This document shows, in pieces, positions 42,244 through 51,181 of a stretch of DNA of 64,000 nt. The stretch covers positions 1 through 64,000 of the forward strand of contig CAXBLG010000008.1 of assembly GCA_963976395.1 (NCBI GenBank). Reading direction: 5' to 3'. Both the position numbers and the translations under genes were made by a program. Under the pieces are notes generated by a model, which was not told the origin of the DNA, searched no databases, and saw nothing but the letters and a program-made list of their open reading frames with translations. Each line of letters begins with the position of its first letter. Within the stretch, counting starts at the first letter, position 1. This DNA comes from UBA11612 sp963976395 (lineage in GTDB: Bacteria > Pseudomonadota > Alphaproteobacteria > Rhodospirillales > Rhodospirillaceae).

Positions 42244-44244
42244 TCAGGCGACTTCACTGATGATATGGCCATTGCCATCATCATCTTCGTCGTTGTCGCC
42301 GCTGGTGCCGTCGAGAAACGATTGCCAGTCGTAGCTACTATCGTCGTCGGTAATGTTGAAGCTTTGTGCCCACACCGGGTCGGCAACGCGTTTCTCGCTG
42401 GCGGTCTGAATTTGCTTCTCGGCGCGGGTTAGATTGCGCTCGGTAATAATCGCCATGCGTCCTGCACCGTGGTCTTTGTATACCATCAACGCCATCCGGA
42501 AGGCTTCAGAGGATTGACGCATGTATTCCCACTCACCGGTATGCTTGGCGAGGAGAAACAGGGCTGAGCCGAGGCTGTTCTGTATTGAGGCCCACTGCAA
42601 AGGCGCGGTATCGGGGGTGCGAACTTGTAGTGAGGCAATGCAGCACTTCACCGCGTATTCCAAAATCGGCACGCTGCGGACGTTATCGCCGTACACTTGA
42701 AGAATCTGCGCGAGTGAGTTGGAAATCTCCGACCACCGGATTGGATGGGTGTACTTGTTGAAAATTTGCCGCGCGGCCTGACAGGCATGGATAGCTTCGC
42801 GCAACGCATTGTCGTCGCCAATCGCCATATCGATTTTGTAGAGCACACATCCTAGACGGTACTTCATCAAGCCCCAATCGACGGTCTGTTTGCGGCGAGA
42901 GATATGCATCAGTGCGCGGCGATAAGCATCGGCCGCTTGCTCAAGACAGTCGCTATCGTTCGAGCGCTCGGCGATGATCTGGAGGGTGAGACCCAGTTGT
43001 TGATACAATTGGCCAAGAAGAGGGCCATGATCATTAGGAATAAGTTCGACTGCGGCGCGCCAAGCTTCAACGGCGGTTTGATACCAGCCGCGGTCGCCTT
43101 CCAACTGGGCACATATGGCGCACGCATTGCCGAAACAGAATATGGTGGCGGCACGTTCAAGCGGTTCCATCGCAGCCGATGGGTCGAGGCCCATCGTCTT
43201 TGCAGACGCTGTGATGGCCGGCAAGGCAGAGCGCAAAATACGCCCCTGCGAAAAGCTGCGCGGGTCGATCGCAGCCAGGATCACGGCGCGCACAAGCGGC
43301 ACCCAGTCCGTATAAAAATCCACCGGCAGCGTGAGGACGTTCATCGGCGTAAAGCGGCCGGGCCGTTCACCGGGGCTGGAAGCCGTGCCGGTAAAGTGCA
43401 GTTCAAGATTGCGTCCTGTGGGGTCGATGTTCCCCCAGATCAAAAGATCGGCGTTGTAATCGGCCATCCACTTGCGGCCTTCGCGAGTTGCCCGCTTTGT
43501 AATGTCGTCGTTGAAAACGCTTTCAGGCTCACCCAGGCCGGGTATGAAGCGCGTTAGATCGCGGTCGATTGCCATAACACGTGTGCCTGGAATGCCGTCC
43601 AGCGCTTGGAGAATCAGCTGGTGCTGCATGTCTTCATAGTCGTCGTGAAATTTACCGACCATGATGAGAAGGTCGCTCGGCGCCGGTGCTTTAGACTTTT
43701 TGCCTGGGCGGCGCGTGGGGTCTTTAACGACGGAGTCGATCAGCTTCTCGAACAAATTCGGTTTACGCTCGCCGATGAGATTGGTCGGTAAGGGGCGGCC
43801 TACACGTACCGGCGGTGGGGCGCTAAAATCGGCAGTTACCTCACTTACAGGGACCGGCAATTTCGCCGCTGCCGCTCTGTAAGCTTCGGCCCTGACAATA
43901 TCATTGCCGCCTTCCGGCGAACGCATGCGCCGAGCCATTTTTGTCATGACTTTAAGGGCGGTGTCCGGGTCGGCTTCGATCTGACTTAGGAATTCATCGC
44001 GCGGGATGGCTTTAACGGTGACCGAGCCCCTGGCGCGGGCGGTGGCTGTGCGCGGCGCGTTATCGAGGACGCCCATTTCGCCGAAAAGCTCACCGGCCCG
44101 ATGGCGCGACATCACCGTCGGTCCTTCAGGACCGTTCTTAATGAGTTCAACCGACCCTTCGAGAACCTCAAAGGCCCAGTCGCTCTCATCCCCTTGGCGG
44201 TAGATGATCTCTCTGTCTTTGAATGTTTTTGTGACCGTTCTCAC
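42244..44244 (-). CDS. Cyclic-nucleotide-binding-domain protein with C-terminal TPR region
   Basis: A 666-residue protein. Residues 1-110 are a Crp-type cNMP-binding domain with the phosphate-binding cassette GELFGEMGVLDNAPRTATA keeping the conserved Glu and Arg. The middle (about 190-340) is a separate domain with ADLLIWGNIDPTGRNLELHF, weakly reminiscent of the TolB-like part found in cyclase-associated proteins. The second half is TPR-like helices (AADAYRRALMHISRRK, LEYAVKCCIASLQV, QNSLGSALFLLAK). The end is acidic (DNDEDDDGNG). No DNA-binding helix is seen, so it is likely a signal-responsive scaffold rather than a transcription factor. The substrate nucleotide is unknown. Confidence 0.82.
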   Translation of the reverse strand: MRTVTKTFKDREIIYRQGDESDWAFEVLEGSVELIKNGPEGPTVMSRHRAGELFGEMGVLDNAPRTATARARGSVTVKAIPRDEFLSQIEADPDTALKVMTKMARRMRSPEGGNDIVRAEAYRAAAAKLPVPVSEVTADFSAPPPVRVGRPLPTNLIGERKPNLFEKLIDSVVKDPTRRPGKKSKAPAPSDLLIMVGKFHDDYEDMQHQLILQALDGIPGTRVMAIDRDLTRFIPGLGEPESVFNDDITKRATREGRKWMADYNADLLIWGNIDPTGRNLELHFTGTASSPGERPGRFTPMNVLTLPVDFYTDWVPLVRAVILAAIDPRSFSQGRILRSALPAITASAKTMGLDPSAAMEPLERAATIFCFGNACAICAQLEGDRGWYQTAVEAWRAAVELIPNDHGPLLGQLYQQLGLTLQIIAERSNDSDCLEQAADAYRRALMHISRRKQTVDWGLMKYRLGCVLYKIDMAIGDDNALREAIHACQAARQIFNKYTHPIRWSEISNSLAQILQVYGDNVRSVPILEYAVKCCIASLQVRTPDTAPLQWASIQNSLGSALFLLAKHTGEWEYMRQSSEAFRMALMVYKDHGAGRMAIITERNLTRAEKQIQTASEKRVADPVWAQSFNITDDDSSYDWQSFLDGTSGDNDEDDDGNGHIISEVA

Positions 44245-44377
44245 GGAGGCTTCCCCGGGGTAGGAATGGGTACGTGAACGCTTCTGCGTGACGTTGCGAG
44301 CCTACTTTCGAACGGGAACGGTTTAATAAACGTTAAGGCCCTGACCGAACTTTGAAATGAACTTCGGTAGGTTTAAT

Positions 44378-44393
44378 TGATGCATATACATCA
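44378..44393. promoter_or_regulatory. Near-palindrome, candidate MarR operator
   Basis: TGATGCATATACATCA is symmetrical except at two inner positions. It lies between the marR stop and the start of the cNMP-TPR gene, and shares ATATACA with the palindrome at 44866. It could be a regulator site for the cNMP-TPR gene. Confidence 0.35.
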
Positions 44394-44409
44394 TAAATAA
44401 TGAATGAAC

Positions 44410-44862
44410 TTACAGTTGCCCCAATATCTCTAGCAGTTGCCCGGCGCGTTCAGGGCCTATGCGGTGGGTAAGGTCGTGCTGGGTGTCTTTCCATAAAGCT
44501 TTTGCCTTGTTGAGAACGGTTTGCCCGGAAATGGTGAGGCTAATAATATCCGGACGTCTTCCTGCGCCAACGTGAGTGTCCACATATCCAGCGTGTTTTA
44601 GGGGCTTGATGTTTCGGCTCAAAGTCGTGCGGTCCATCGCCATGTATGTGGAGATCTGTGGAGTCGGTACGGGCTCAAAGGCCGCAATGACAACTAATAT
44701 GTTGAATTGGCTATAATTTATACCGCTGGGCCGGAGGGATTGATCGAAAGCCCGCGTGAAAAGTCGCGCAGCCCGTCGCACGTGGTGGGCCAAGCAAACC
44801 TGGATAATCGCATCGGCCCTCGCCGCGGGCAGATCACTAAAGCCCTCTGTTTGTAACTTCAT
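44410..44862 (-). CDS. MarR-family transcriptional regulator
   Basis: A 150-residue winged-helix regulator. The MarR pattern is clear: LFTRAFDQSLRPSGINYSQFNILV, the recognition-helix region TYMAMDRTTLSRNIKPLKHAGYV, and the wing GRRPDIISLTISGQTVL. It should act as a dimeric repressor whose ligand cannot be predicted. A palindrome sits four bases before the start. It is flanked by the cNMP-TPR gene and a small acidic protein gene in the same direction. Confidence 0.9.
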   Translation of the reverse strand: MKLQTEGFSDLPAARADAIIQVCLAHHVRRAARLFTRAFDQSLRPSGINYSQFNILVVIAAFEPVPTPQISTYMAMDRTTLSRNIKPLKHAGYVDTHVGAGRRPDIISLTISGQTVLNKAKALWKDTQHDLTHRIGPERAGQLLEILGQL

Positions 44863-44865
44863 TTA

Positions 44866-44877
44866 TTGTATATACAA
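44866..44877. promoter_or_regulatory. Palindrome TTGTATATACAA at the marR start
   Basis: A perfect 12-base palindrome four bases upstream of the marR start codon, where the ribosome-binding site would be. There is no Shine-Dalgarno there. The place and symmetry fit an autoregulatory MarR site; other regulators are possible. Confidence 0.45.
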
Positions 44878-44919
44878 CAATAAAATCGAAAATGCGACAA
44901 GTTCTGGTAAATTTTAAGT

Positions 44920-45180
44920 CTACTCGGCGGGAGAGCCGCCAGATTTGGGATGTTTAATGGCACCTTGATAAATACGGGCCGTCTGTTCGCCTAACTTCGC
45001 GGCAACGAACGGGTTGCCACTTTCATCCCGGCCGAAGTCCATAGCGATGGCGCCACGTTCCACTGCGGTGATCGCCTCGGCTTCAGGTATGTCGAAGGCC
45101 TTGGCTATCGCGCCGATTAGAGCAGCAATTTCCGCATGCATTTCCGGTTTCGGGGCATCGTTACCCGTTGGATCAGCCAT
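44920..45180 (-). CDS. Small acidic hypothetical protein
   Basis: About 86 residues; not recognised. The N-terminal part (KPEMHAEIAALIGAIAKAFDIPEAEAITAVERGAIAMDFG) looks like a pair of amphipathic helices, followed by FGRDESGNPFVAAKLGEQTARIYQ, which could be a beta hairpin. There are no cysteines and no signal or membrane segment, so it is probably cytosolic. A GTG at 45192 would add four residues. It precedes marR with 57 bases between. Confidence 0.6.
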   Translation of the reverse strand: MADPTGNDAPKPEMHAEIAALIGAIAKAFDIPEAEAITAVERGAIAMDFGRDESGNPFVAAKLGEQTARIYQGAIKHPKSGGSPAE

Positions 45181-45303
45181 AAATTCAATCACCCTCTATC
45201 TATTCCGTATCTCGACTCGCTTCGTCACCGGTTGCGCAATTCCGGCAGTGGGCTGACAATACCGCCCACATAGCGCCTAGCCCCATAACTGTCAGCGTGG
45301 ACC

Positions 45304-45771
45304 ATGACTCGCCATATCATTGCACTACTCTTTATGATCTACGCCATACCGGCGGTCCACGCTAAAGACCTTGTCGAGACCGCGACCGAGGCGGGAACTT
45401 TTAATACCTTTTTGCTGGCCGCGCGGAACACGGGGTTGATGGAAAGTTTAAAAAGCACCGGACCCTGGACAATTTTTGCGCCGACCGATGATGCCTTCGC
45501 GGAACTTCCCACCGGCGAGCTGCGACTACTGCTCCTCCCGCAAAATCTCGAAAGACTCGAAGCTGTAATCCGCAATCATATTGTTGCCGGTGAAGTGACG
45601 TCGCGGGATATTCTAGGCAAGCGGCTTGAGGCCGTGACAGTTGATGGCGGTACTTTGCTGATAGACGCCACCAAGAATGTTATGGTCGATGAAGCCCGTG
45701 TGGTAAAAGCCGATGTGATCGCCGACAACGGATTCATACATGTTATTGATGCCGTCCTAATGCCCGAGTAG
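45304..45771 (+). CDS. Exported fasciclin (FAS1) domain protein
   Basis: A 155-residue protein with a short signal (HIIALLFMIYAIPAVHA, cut before KD) and one FAS1 domain. The typical motifs are AGTFNTFLLAARNTGLME, TGPWTIFAPTDDAFAELP (H1 box), VIRNHIVAGEVTS and IADNGFIHVIDAVLMP (H2 box). FAS1 proteins mediate adhesion or bind matrix components in the periplasm or outside the cell. It is divergent from the small acidic gene. Confidence 0.93.
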   Translation: MTRHIIALLFMIYAIPAVHAKDLVETATEAGTFNTFLLAARNTGLMESLKSTGPWTIFAPTDDAFAELPTGELRLLLLPQNLERLEAVIRNHIVAGEVTSRDILGKRLEAVTVDGGTLLIDATKNVMVDEARVVKADVIADNGFIHVIDAVLMPE

Positions 45772-45820
45772 CTGGTAGAGTCTAGATTCAACACCGACGG
45801 TTACGTTACCTCTCATGCAT

Positions 45821-46660
45821 ATGAAATTTGTCAGTTACGAATATTCCCATGGCCCCAGTTTCGGTGCGGTGATTGGCGACGACATCATTGATCTATCTGA
45901 TGCAGGCTCTTCGCTGCGCGCGGTTCTCGCCACCGGCCCTTTGGGTAATTTGCAAGCAGTAGCCGCCAAGCGCAAGCCGATCGCGCCTCTCAATAAAGTT
46001 GTGTTGCTGCAAGTTGTTCCTGACGCCGCGCGTGTAATTTGCGTCGGCAAAAATTACCACGAACACGCCAAGGAAATGGGCGGTGAAGCGCCTGCCCAGC
46101 CTAACTTGTTTATGCGCACCCCCCAGTCCCTGGTGGGCCATCGCCAATCTATCGTTTGTCCAAATGCCTCCAGTCAGTACGATTATGAGGGAGAATTGGC
46201 GGTGGTGATTGGGCGTGGCGGCCGCCGCATTCCGCCTGACCGTGCGCTATCGCATGTGGCGGGGTATACGTGTTTTCTCGACGGCAGCGTGCGTGATTTT
46301 CAAAAGCATTCTTTTACAGCGGGGAAAAATTTTGATTCGTCCGGTGCATGTGGACCTTGGTTGGTTCCTGCGGCTGAAGTGTCAGATCCGCAGTCACTTA
46401 CCTTGACCACTCGACTAAACGGCGAAGTTGTTCAGCACGCAAACACATCCGAGATGATCCACTCCGTGTCCGCCATCATTTCGTATATCTCGACATTCAC
46501 TCATCTTGAACCGGGCGATGTAATCGCCACGGGCACGCCGTCGGGTGTTGGTGCTGCTCGGACGCCGCCCAAATGGCTGAAACCTGGCGATCAGGTGGAA
46601 GTGGAAATTGAAGATATCGGTGTACTCGCCAACACGGTCATTTCCGAGCCGTCGGTTTAA
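45821..46660 (+). CDS. Fumarylacetoacetate hydrolase-family protein
   Basis: A 279-residue FAH-fold enzyme. ICVGKNYHEHAKEMGG contains the catalytic His, and metal ligands appear in YDYEGELAVVIG (ExE) and CFLDGSVRDFQ (Asp). FDSSGACGPWLVP and DVIATGTPSGVG are further family blocks. Such enzymes hydrolyse or decarboxylate acylpyruvates and other 2-oxo acids. Two ATG codons, 45815 and 45821, are possible. It comes 33 bases before the peptide transporter operon, but the relation is unclear. Confidence 0.9.
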   Translation: MKFVSYEYSHGPSFGAVIGDDIIDLSDAGSSLRAVLATGPLGNLQAVAAKRKPIAPLNKVVLLQVVPDAARVICVGKNYHEHAKEMGGEAPAQPNLFMRTPQSLVGHRQSIVCPNASSQYDYEGELAVVIGRGGRRIPPDRALSHVAGYTCFLDGSVRDFQKHSFTAGKNFDSSGACGPWLVPAAEVSDPQSLTLTTRLNGEVVQHANTSEMIHSVSAIISYISTFTHLEPGDVIATGTPSGVGAARTPPKWLKPGDQVEVEIEDIGVLANTVISEPSV

Positions 46661-46692
46661 CCGCTCCTTGCGCTGCCCGGATCAGCTTTAGC

Positions 46693-48249
46693 ATGCGGTC
46701 TTTAGGTGGTTTTTTCTTAGTTCTATGTCTGGCGCTGCCGGCGGTCGCACAAACCGCTGGGACTTTGCGAATCGCTGTGCCGAGCTTACCGACCGTGTTT
46801 GATCCGCATAAGGCAGCGTCGCCATTAGACATTGCAGTCGCGAACGAACTTTTTATGGGGCTTGTGACTCGCGGCGCAGATGGCGAGTTAGTTCCCGGGA
46901 TTGCTTCGTCGTGGGACATCAGCGCCGATGGCCTGGCCTATACATTCTCTCTCCGATCCGATGCAAAATGGTCGGATGGCCGCCGGGTCACCGCCGGGGA
47001 TTTTGTTGCGGGCTTTGAGCGGGCGCTCGATCCGAGAACGGCCGCGCCCTATGCCGGCGATTTATTGATGATTGAAGGTGCCGAGGATGTTCTTGCGGGT
47101 CGCCGCGCACCGCGCAATCTTAACGTCTCATCGTCATTCTTTGGCAAGTTAAGACTCAATCTTGTTCGGCCGTCGGCGAATTTTCTCGAAATTCTCGCTC
47201 GCCCGATTGCCGCCCCGGTCCCGCGCCATGTGTTGGGCGGCGAGACCGCACTCTGGGAGGTGCCGGAATCGGCCGTGAACAGTGGCGCGTTCATGGTCAC
47301 CAATACCGGCACTGGACTCTCTCTGGTTCGAAATCCCCATTTTTTCGAAAGGCACTCAAACGAGATCGAACGCATTGATTTTGTGCTCGCCGAATCCGCC
47401 GATGTAGCGAATGGTTTTGTGGAGAACGGTCTAGCAAATCTTACGCTTGGCTTTTCATTTGTGATGAGGAGTAGCTCAGAATCCCGGTTCTTGCGAGCCG
47501 ACGGTGGCAGGGCTCTGTATTTTGTCGCAGTAAACGTACGCCGACCGGTCTTGGCGGTTCGAGAGGTACGCCACGCCCTTGCTATGAGTCTTGATCGCGA
47601 GAGCCTCCTGCGCAATATCGAAGTGTCCGGCGCCGTTGCCGCTTACAAGATTGTTCCGCCTGACATTTTGGACGAGGTCCTATCGCCGCCGGCGTCCTAC
47701 GCCCGGCTTCCCGCCGAGATGCGCGGGCCGATCGCTGAAGTCCTTCTTGCCGAATCGCAGATCGGGCCTAGCGCGCCTTACATGATTAGGTTGATTTATC
47801 CGCTTGGCGAGGTTCATGACTCAATCGCTCGGCACATCACAACTGTATGGGCTCCTTTAGGGATTCAAGTGGTGGCCACCGGGCTGCCGCAGTCCGAGTA
47901 TGATCAGGCCCTTTCCGCTGGCGAGTTTGACGCGGCACTGGCGTCTGGTCGAAGGGGCGGTACAAGCCCAATGACCTATATGATGCCTCTGACCCAATCT
48001 GCGGGTTCTCTGAACATCACGGGCTACGACGAGCCCGACTTCGACATGCGCTTAATAGCGGCCGACACAGAACCAGACGGCGCCTCTCGGCAAACACGCT
48101 TCGCCGAGGCGGAAAATGTGCTGATCCAAGATCAGGTCATTTTACCAGTCTTCTTTTATACGCCGCGCCATGCGGTTGCAGATATAGTGCAAGGATGGAT
48201 AGCCAACACGCATGGCGTTCATCCTTTGCGGTACCTATCCTCGCGCTAA
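46693..48249 (+). CDS. oppA: Peptide ABC transporter substrate-binding protein
   Basis: A 518-residue SBP_bac_5 periplasmic protein with a signal (FFLVLCLALPAVA, cut before QT). Typical are TVFDPHKAASPLDIAVANEL, IASSWDISADGLAYTFSLRSDAKWSDG, VTAGDFVAGFERALDP and PVFFYTPRHAVADIVQGW. It captures oligopeptides or gamma-glutamyl peptides and hands them to the permeases encoded next. The gene is first in the importer operon, and the OppABCDF order is preserved. Confidence 0.92.
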   Translation: MRSLGGFFLVLCLALPAVAQTAGTLRIAVPSLPTVFDPHKAASPLDIAVANELFMGLVTRGADGELVPGIASSWDISADGLAYTFSLRSDAKWSDGRRVTAGDFVAGFERALDPRTAAPYAGDLLMIEGAEDVLAGRRAPRNLNVSSSFFGKLRLNLVRPSANFLEILARPIAAPVPRHVLGGETALWEVPESAVNSGAFMVTNTGTGLSLVRNPHFFERHSNEIERIDFVLAESADVANGFVENGLANLTLGFSFVMRSSSESRFLRADGGRALYFVAVNVRRPVLAVREVRHALAMSLDRESLLRNIEVSGAVAAYKIVPPDILDEVLSPPASYARLPAEMRGPIAEVLLAESQIGPSAPYMIRLIYPLGEVHDSIARHITTVWAPLGIQVVATGLPQSEYDQALSAGEFDAALASGRRGGTSPMTYMMPLTQSAGSLNITGYDEPDFDMRLIAADTEPDGASRQTRFAEAENVLIQDQVILPVFFYTPRHAVADIVQGWIANTHGVHPLRYLSSR

Positions 48250-48345
48250 GGGTGAAGAGCGGTTCAGGCGTCGTTGTGCTTGGCGCGACCTCCAGGCACA
48301 GCTATGGTCAAGAGCGGTATTCACCGGCTGGGGCGCCAAGGACTG

Positions 48346-49287
48346 ATGTGGTCATATCTTGCCAGACGACTTGCTATGGGCATCCCGACGCTTTGGGTGA
48401 TCATTACCGTTTGTTTTTTTCTGATGCGGCTAACCCCTGGTGGGCCGTTTGACTCAGACGCGCCGGTGCCGCCTGAGGTTTTGGCAAACTTGCGCGCGCG
48501 CTATCAACTTGATGACCCTCTTTGGCACCAATACCTTTCGTATTTGTGGAATCTATTGCAGGGCGATTTTGGCCCCTCGTTTAAATATCAAGATTTCACG
48601 GTCACTGAACTGATCGCTCAAGGGTTTCCCATCAGCTTGCAAAACGGCTTAAGCGCGCTTTTGCTTGCAGTGTTCATTGGCGTGCCCATGGGAGTTCTAG
48701 CCGCGCTCAAGCAGAACAGTCCGCGCGATTATACAGTCTCGGCCGTGGCCATGACCGGCATCGTGATCCCTAATTTTGTTATGGGCCACATCCTCATATT
48801 GGTGTTCGGCGTATGGTTGAAAGATACGGTCTTCAGTTTGCCCGCCGGCGGCTGGGGTGACGGGGGGCTGGCCTATCGCGTCTTGCCTGTCATCGTGCTG
48901 TCGCTGCCGTTCATCGCCTATGTGGCACGCATAAGTCGCGGCAGCATGATCGAAGCTATGCGCACCAACTATGTGCGGACAGCCCGCGCAAAAGGCTTGC
49001 CGTTTCGCACTGTCGTTATGCGCCATGCCATGAAAGCAGCCATGACGCCGGTGGTTACGTATCTGGGGCCGGCCACAGCGTTTATCCTGACGGGCTCGAT
49101 GGTGGTGGAGACGATTTTCCAGATCCCGGGCATTGGACGCTACTTCGTGCAGGGCGCTCTCAACCGCGACTACACCTTAGTGATGGGTGTCACTATCCTC
49201 AGCGCAGCGCTCATCATTTTGATGAATCTTCTTGTGGATGTTCTGTACGGGGTGCTCGACCCGAAGGTGCGGTATGACCAGCATTAA
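48346..49287 (+). CDS. oppB: Peptide ABC transporter permease, OppB/DppB type
   Basis: About 313 residues, six helices. The frame opens at 48274, but ATG 48346 gives the usual start MWSYLARRLAMGIPTLWVI with AAGGA just upstream. The permease loop EAMRTNYVRTARAKGLPFRTVVMRHAMK contains the EAA motif that contacts the ATPases, and SLPAGGWGDGG lies in the typical periplasmic loop. The end DPKVRYDQH overlaps the oppC start by 14 bases. Confidence 0.93.
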   Translation: MWSYLARRLAMGIPTLWVIITVCFFLMRLTPGGPFDSDAPVPPEVLANLRARYQLDDPLWHQYLSYLWNLLQGDFGPSFKYQDFTVTELIAQGFPISLQNGLSALLLAVFIGVPMGVLAALKQNSPRDYTVSAVAMTGIVIPNFVMGHILILVFGVWLKDTVFSLPAGGWGDGGLAYRVLPVIVLSLPFIAYVARISRGSMIEAMRTNYVRTARAKGLPFRTVVMRHAMKAAMTPVVTYLGPATAFILTGSMVVETIFQIPGIGRYFVQGALNRDYTLVMGVTILSAALIILMNLLVDVLYGVLDPKVRYDQH

Positions 49288-50185
49288 TCTCGCCTCTCGC
49301 CACGGCGAAGCCCTTGAGACGGCGGCAAGTGTTGAAGGCCGCAGCTTGTGGCAGGATGCTTGGCGGCGTTTACTCAGAAACCGCGCGGCCGTGGTTAGCC
49401 TTATTATTCTTGCCGTGATCGGATTGCTCTCGGTGTTGGGGCCGTATGCCCTGCCTTGGAGTTATGACGAGATCGACTGGGACCACATCGAAGCCCTGCC
49501 GCCCTCATTGGAGCTCGGACATTATCTCGGCACCGATTATGTGGGCCGTGATCTTCTTGCACGTACCTTGGTGGGGGGGCGCGTGTCTTTAACGGTGGGC
49601 ATTCTGGCCACAGCGGTTGCGCTTATTATTGGTGTAACCGTAGGTGCCGTCGCGGGGTTTGTGGGCGGCCGTGTCGATCAGATTTTAATGCGATTTGTTG
49701 ATTTGATGTATTCGGTACCGCTGACGTTCTTTGTCATCATTCTTATGGTTCTGTTCGGCCGGAATTTTATTTTGATGTTTCTCGCCATCGGCTGTGTCGA
49801 ATGGCTCACGATGTCGCGCATCGTGCGCGGCCAAACGTTATCTCTACGAAACAAAGAATTCATCGAAGCTGCGCGTGCGTCCGGCGGGACTACGGCCGGT
49901 ATCATATGGCGGCATATTGTCCCTAACGTCCTTGGTGTGGTGATTATTTATGTCACGCTGACAATTCCCCAAGTCATTTTGCTGGAAAGCTTTCTCAGTT
50001 TTTTAGGGCTCGGTGTACAGGAACCGCTCACGAGCTGGGGCATGCTGATCAATGAAGGCGCGGCAGAAATGGAAATCACGCCGCGCACATTGTTTGTGCC
50101 GGCAGTTTTTATGACGGTAACTCTATTTTGCTTCAACTTTCTGGGTGACGGTATCCGCGATGCTCTCGACCCTAAAGACCGGTAG
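49274..50185 (+). CDS. oppC: Peptide ABC transporter permease, OppC/DppC type
   Basis: About 303 residues with the N-terminal extension and first helix (WRRLLRNRAAVVSLIILAV), the motif HYLGTDYVGRDLLARTLVGGRVSL common to OppC, and the EAA loop EFIEAARASGGTTAGIIWRHIVPN. It ends FNFLGDGIRDALDPKDR, a standard family terminus. Start ATG 49274 overlaps oppB. It is the second membrane subunit of the importer. Confidence 0.93.
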   Translation: MTSINLASRHGEALETAASVEGRSLWQDAWRRLLRNRAAVVSLIILAVIGLLSVLGPYALPWSYDEIDWDHIEALPPSLELGHYLGTDYVGRDLLARTLVGGRVSLTVGILATAVALIIGVTVGAVAGFVGGRVDQILMRFVDLMYSVPLTFFVIILMVLFGRNFILMFLAIGCVEWLTMSRIVRGQTLSLRNKEFIEAARASGGTTAGIIWRHIVPNVLGVVIIYVTLTIPQVILLESFLSFLGLGVQEPLTSWGMLINEGAAEMEITPRTLFVPAVFMTVTLFCFNFLGDGIRDALDPKDR

Positions 50186-50188
50186 CCG

Positions 50189-51181
50189 ATGATCTCAGTG
50201 CCGTCTTCCCCCGTTCTGGAAATCAAAAACCTCAGCGTGCAGTTCGCAACGCCCGAGGGCGAGGTGCAGGCAGTCAGTGATGTATCGCTGTCCGTGAACA
50301 AGGGAGAATGTCTGGGAATCGTCGGCGAATCAGGCTCCGGTAAAAGCCAGACCTTTATGGCGGCTTTGGGATTGTTGGCGGAAAACGGTACCGCCCAGGG
50401 CGAAGTGCTCTTGAACGGTGTCGATCTACTCAAGGCCGGCGAGCGCAAGCTAACGGCAATACGGGGCAATAAGATCGCGCTGATTTTTCAAGATCCCATG
50501 ACATCGCTTACTCCGCACATGCGCGTTGGACGTCAGTTGACCGAAGTCTTGATGCGACACCGAGGCCTGAATGCGACTGAGGCCCGGGACGGCGCCATTG
50601 CTATGCTGAAGCGTGTGCAAATTCCCGAACCCGAACGGCGTTTTATCATGTATCCGCACGAACTGTCCGGTGGGTTGCGTCAGCGAGTGATGATCGCGAT
50701 GGCGCTTCTTTGCGGGCCGGATATGGTGATTGCCGACGAACCAACCACCGCTCTTGACGTAACTGTCCAAGCGCAGATTCTGGACTTGATTCGGGAGGTA
50801 CAAGACACGCTCGATACGGCCGTCGTTCTTATCACCCACGATCTCGGTGTGGTTGCGGGTTTAGCCGACCGGGTCGCAGTCATGTATGCGGGCCGTATCG
50901 TTGAGCAGGGAGGTGTGCGCGATATTTTTTATCGGCCCAATCACCCCTATACGCGCGGATTGCTCGAATGCACCCCGAGTCTTGATCAGGTCCAAACCGG
51001 CAAGCTGCTCACAATTCCGGGACAGCCTCCTGATCTTCAGAATCTGCCGCCGGGATGCGCTTTTCATCCAAGGTGCGTGCACAGTTCTGAGCGGTGTTTG
51101 GCTGAGAGGCCCGTGCTGTCGGCGGCATCCCACAACGGTCAAAAGGCCTGCTTTTTATCCGAAGGGCAGGTAAGCCCATGA
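50189..51181 (+). CDS. oppD: Peptide ABC transporter ATPase, OppD type
   Basis: A 330-residue ATPase. Walker [10 protein letters not shown], signature [16 protein letters not shown], Walker [21 protein letters not shown] and the H-loop [17 protein letters not shown] are intact. The C-terminal oligopeptide/dipeptide domain has the cysteine-containing [15 protein letters not shown], which in OppD-type proteins can hold a 4Fe-4S cluster. It overlaps oppF by four bases. Confidence 0.94.
   Translation: MISVPSSPVLEIKNLSVQFATPEGEVQAVSDVSLSVNKGECLGIVGESGSGKSQTFMAALGLLAENGTAQGEVLLNGVDLLKAGERKLTAIRGNKIALIFQDPMTSLTPHMRVGRQLTEVLMRHRGLNATEARDGAIAMLKRVQIPEPERRFIMYPHELSGGLRQRVMIAMALLCGPDMVIADEPTTALDVTVQAQILDLIREVQDTLDTAVVLITHDLGVVAGLADRVAVMYAGRIVEQGGVRDIFYRPNHPYTRGLLECTPSLDQVQTGKLLTIPGQPPDLQNLPPGCAFHPRCVHSSERCLAERPVLSAASHNGQKACFLSEGQVSP

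Noticed and set aside
42904..43557. A 217-codon open frame on the plus strand
   Set aside because: Opposite the cNMP-TPR gene; shadow composition.
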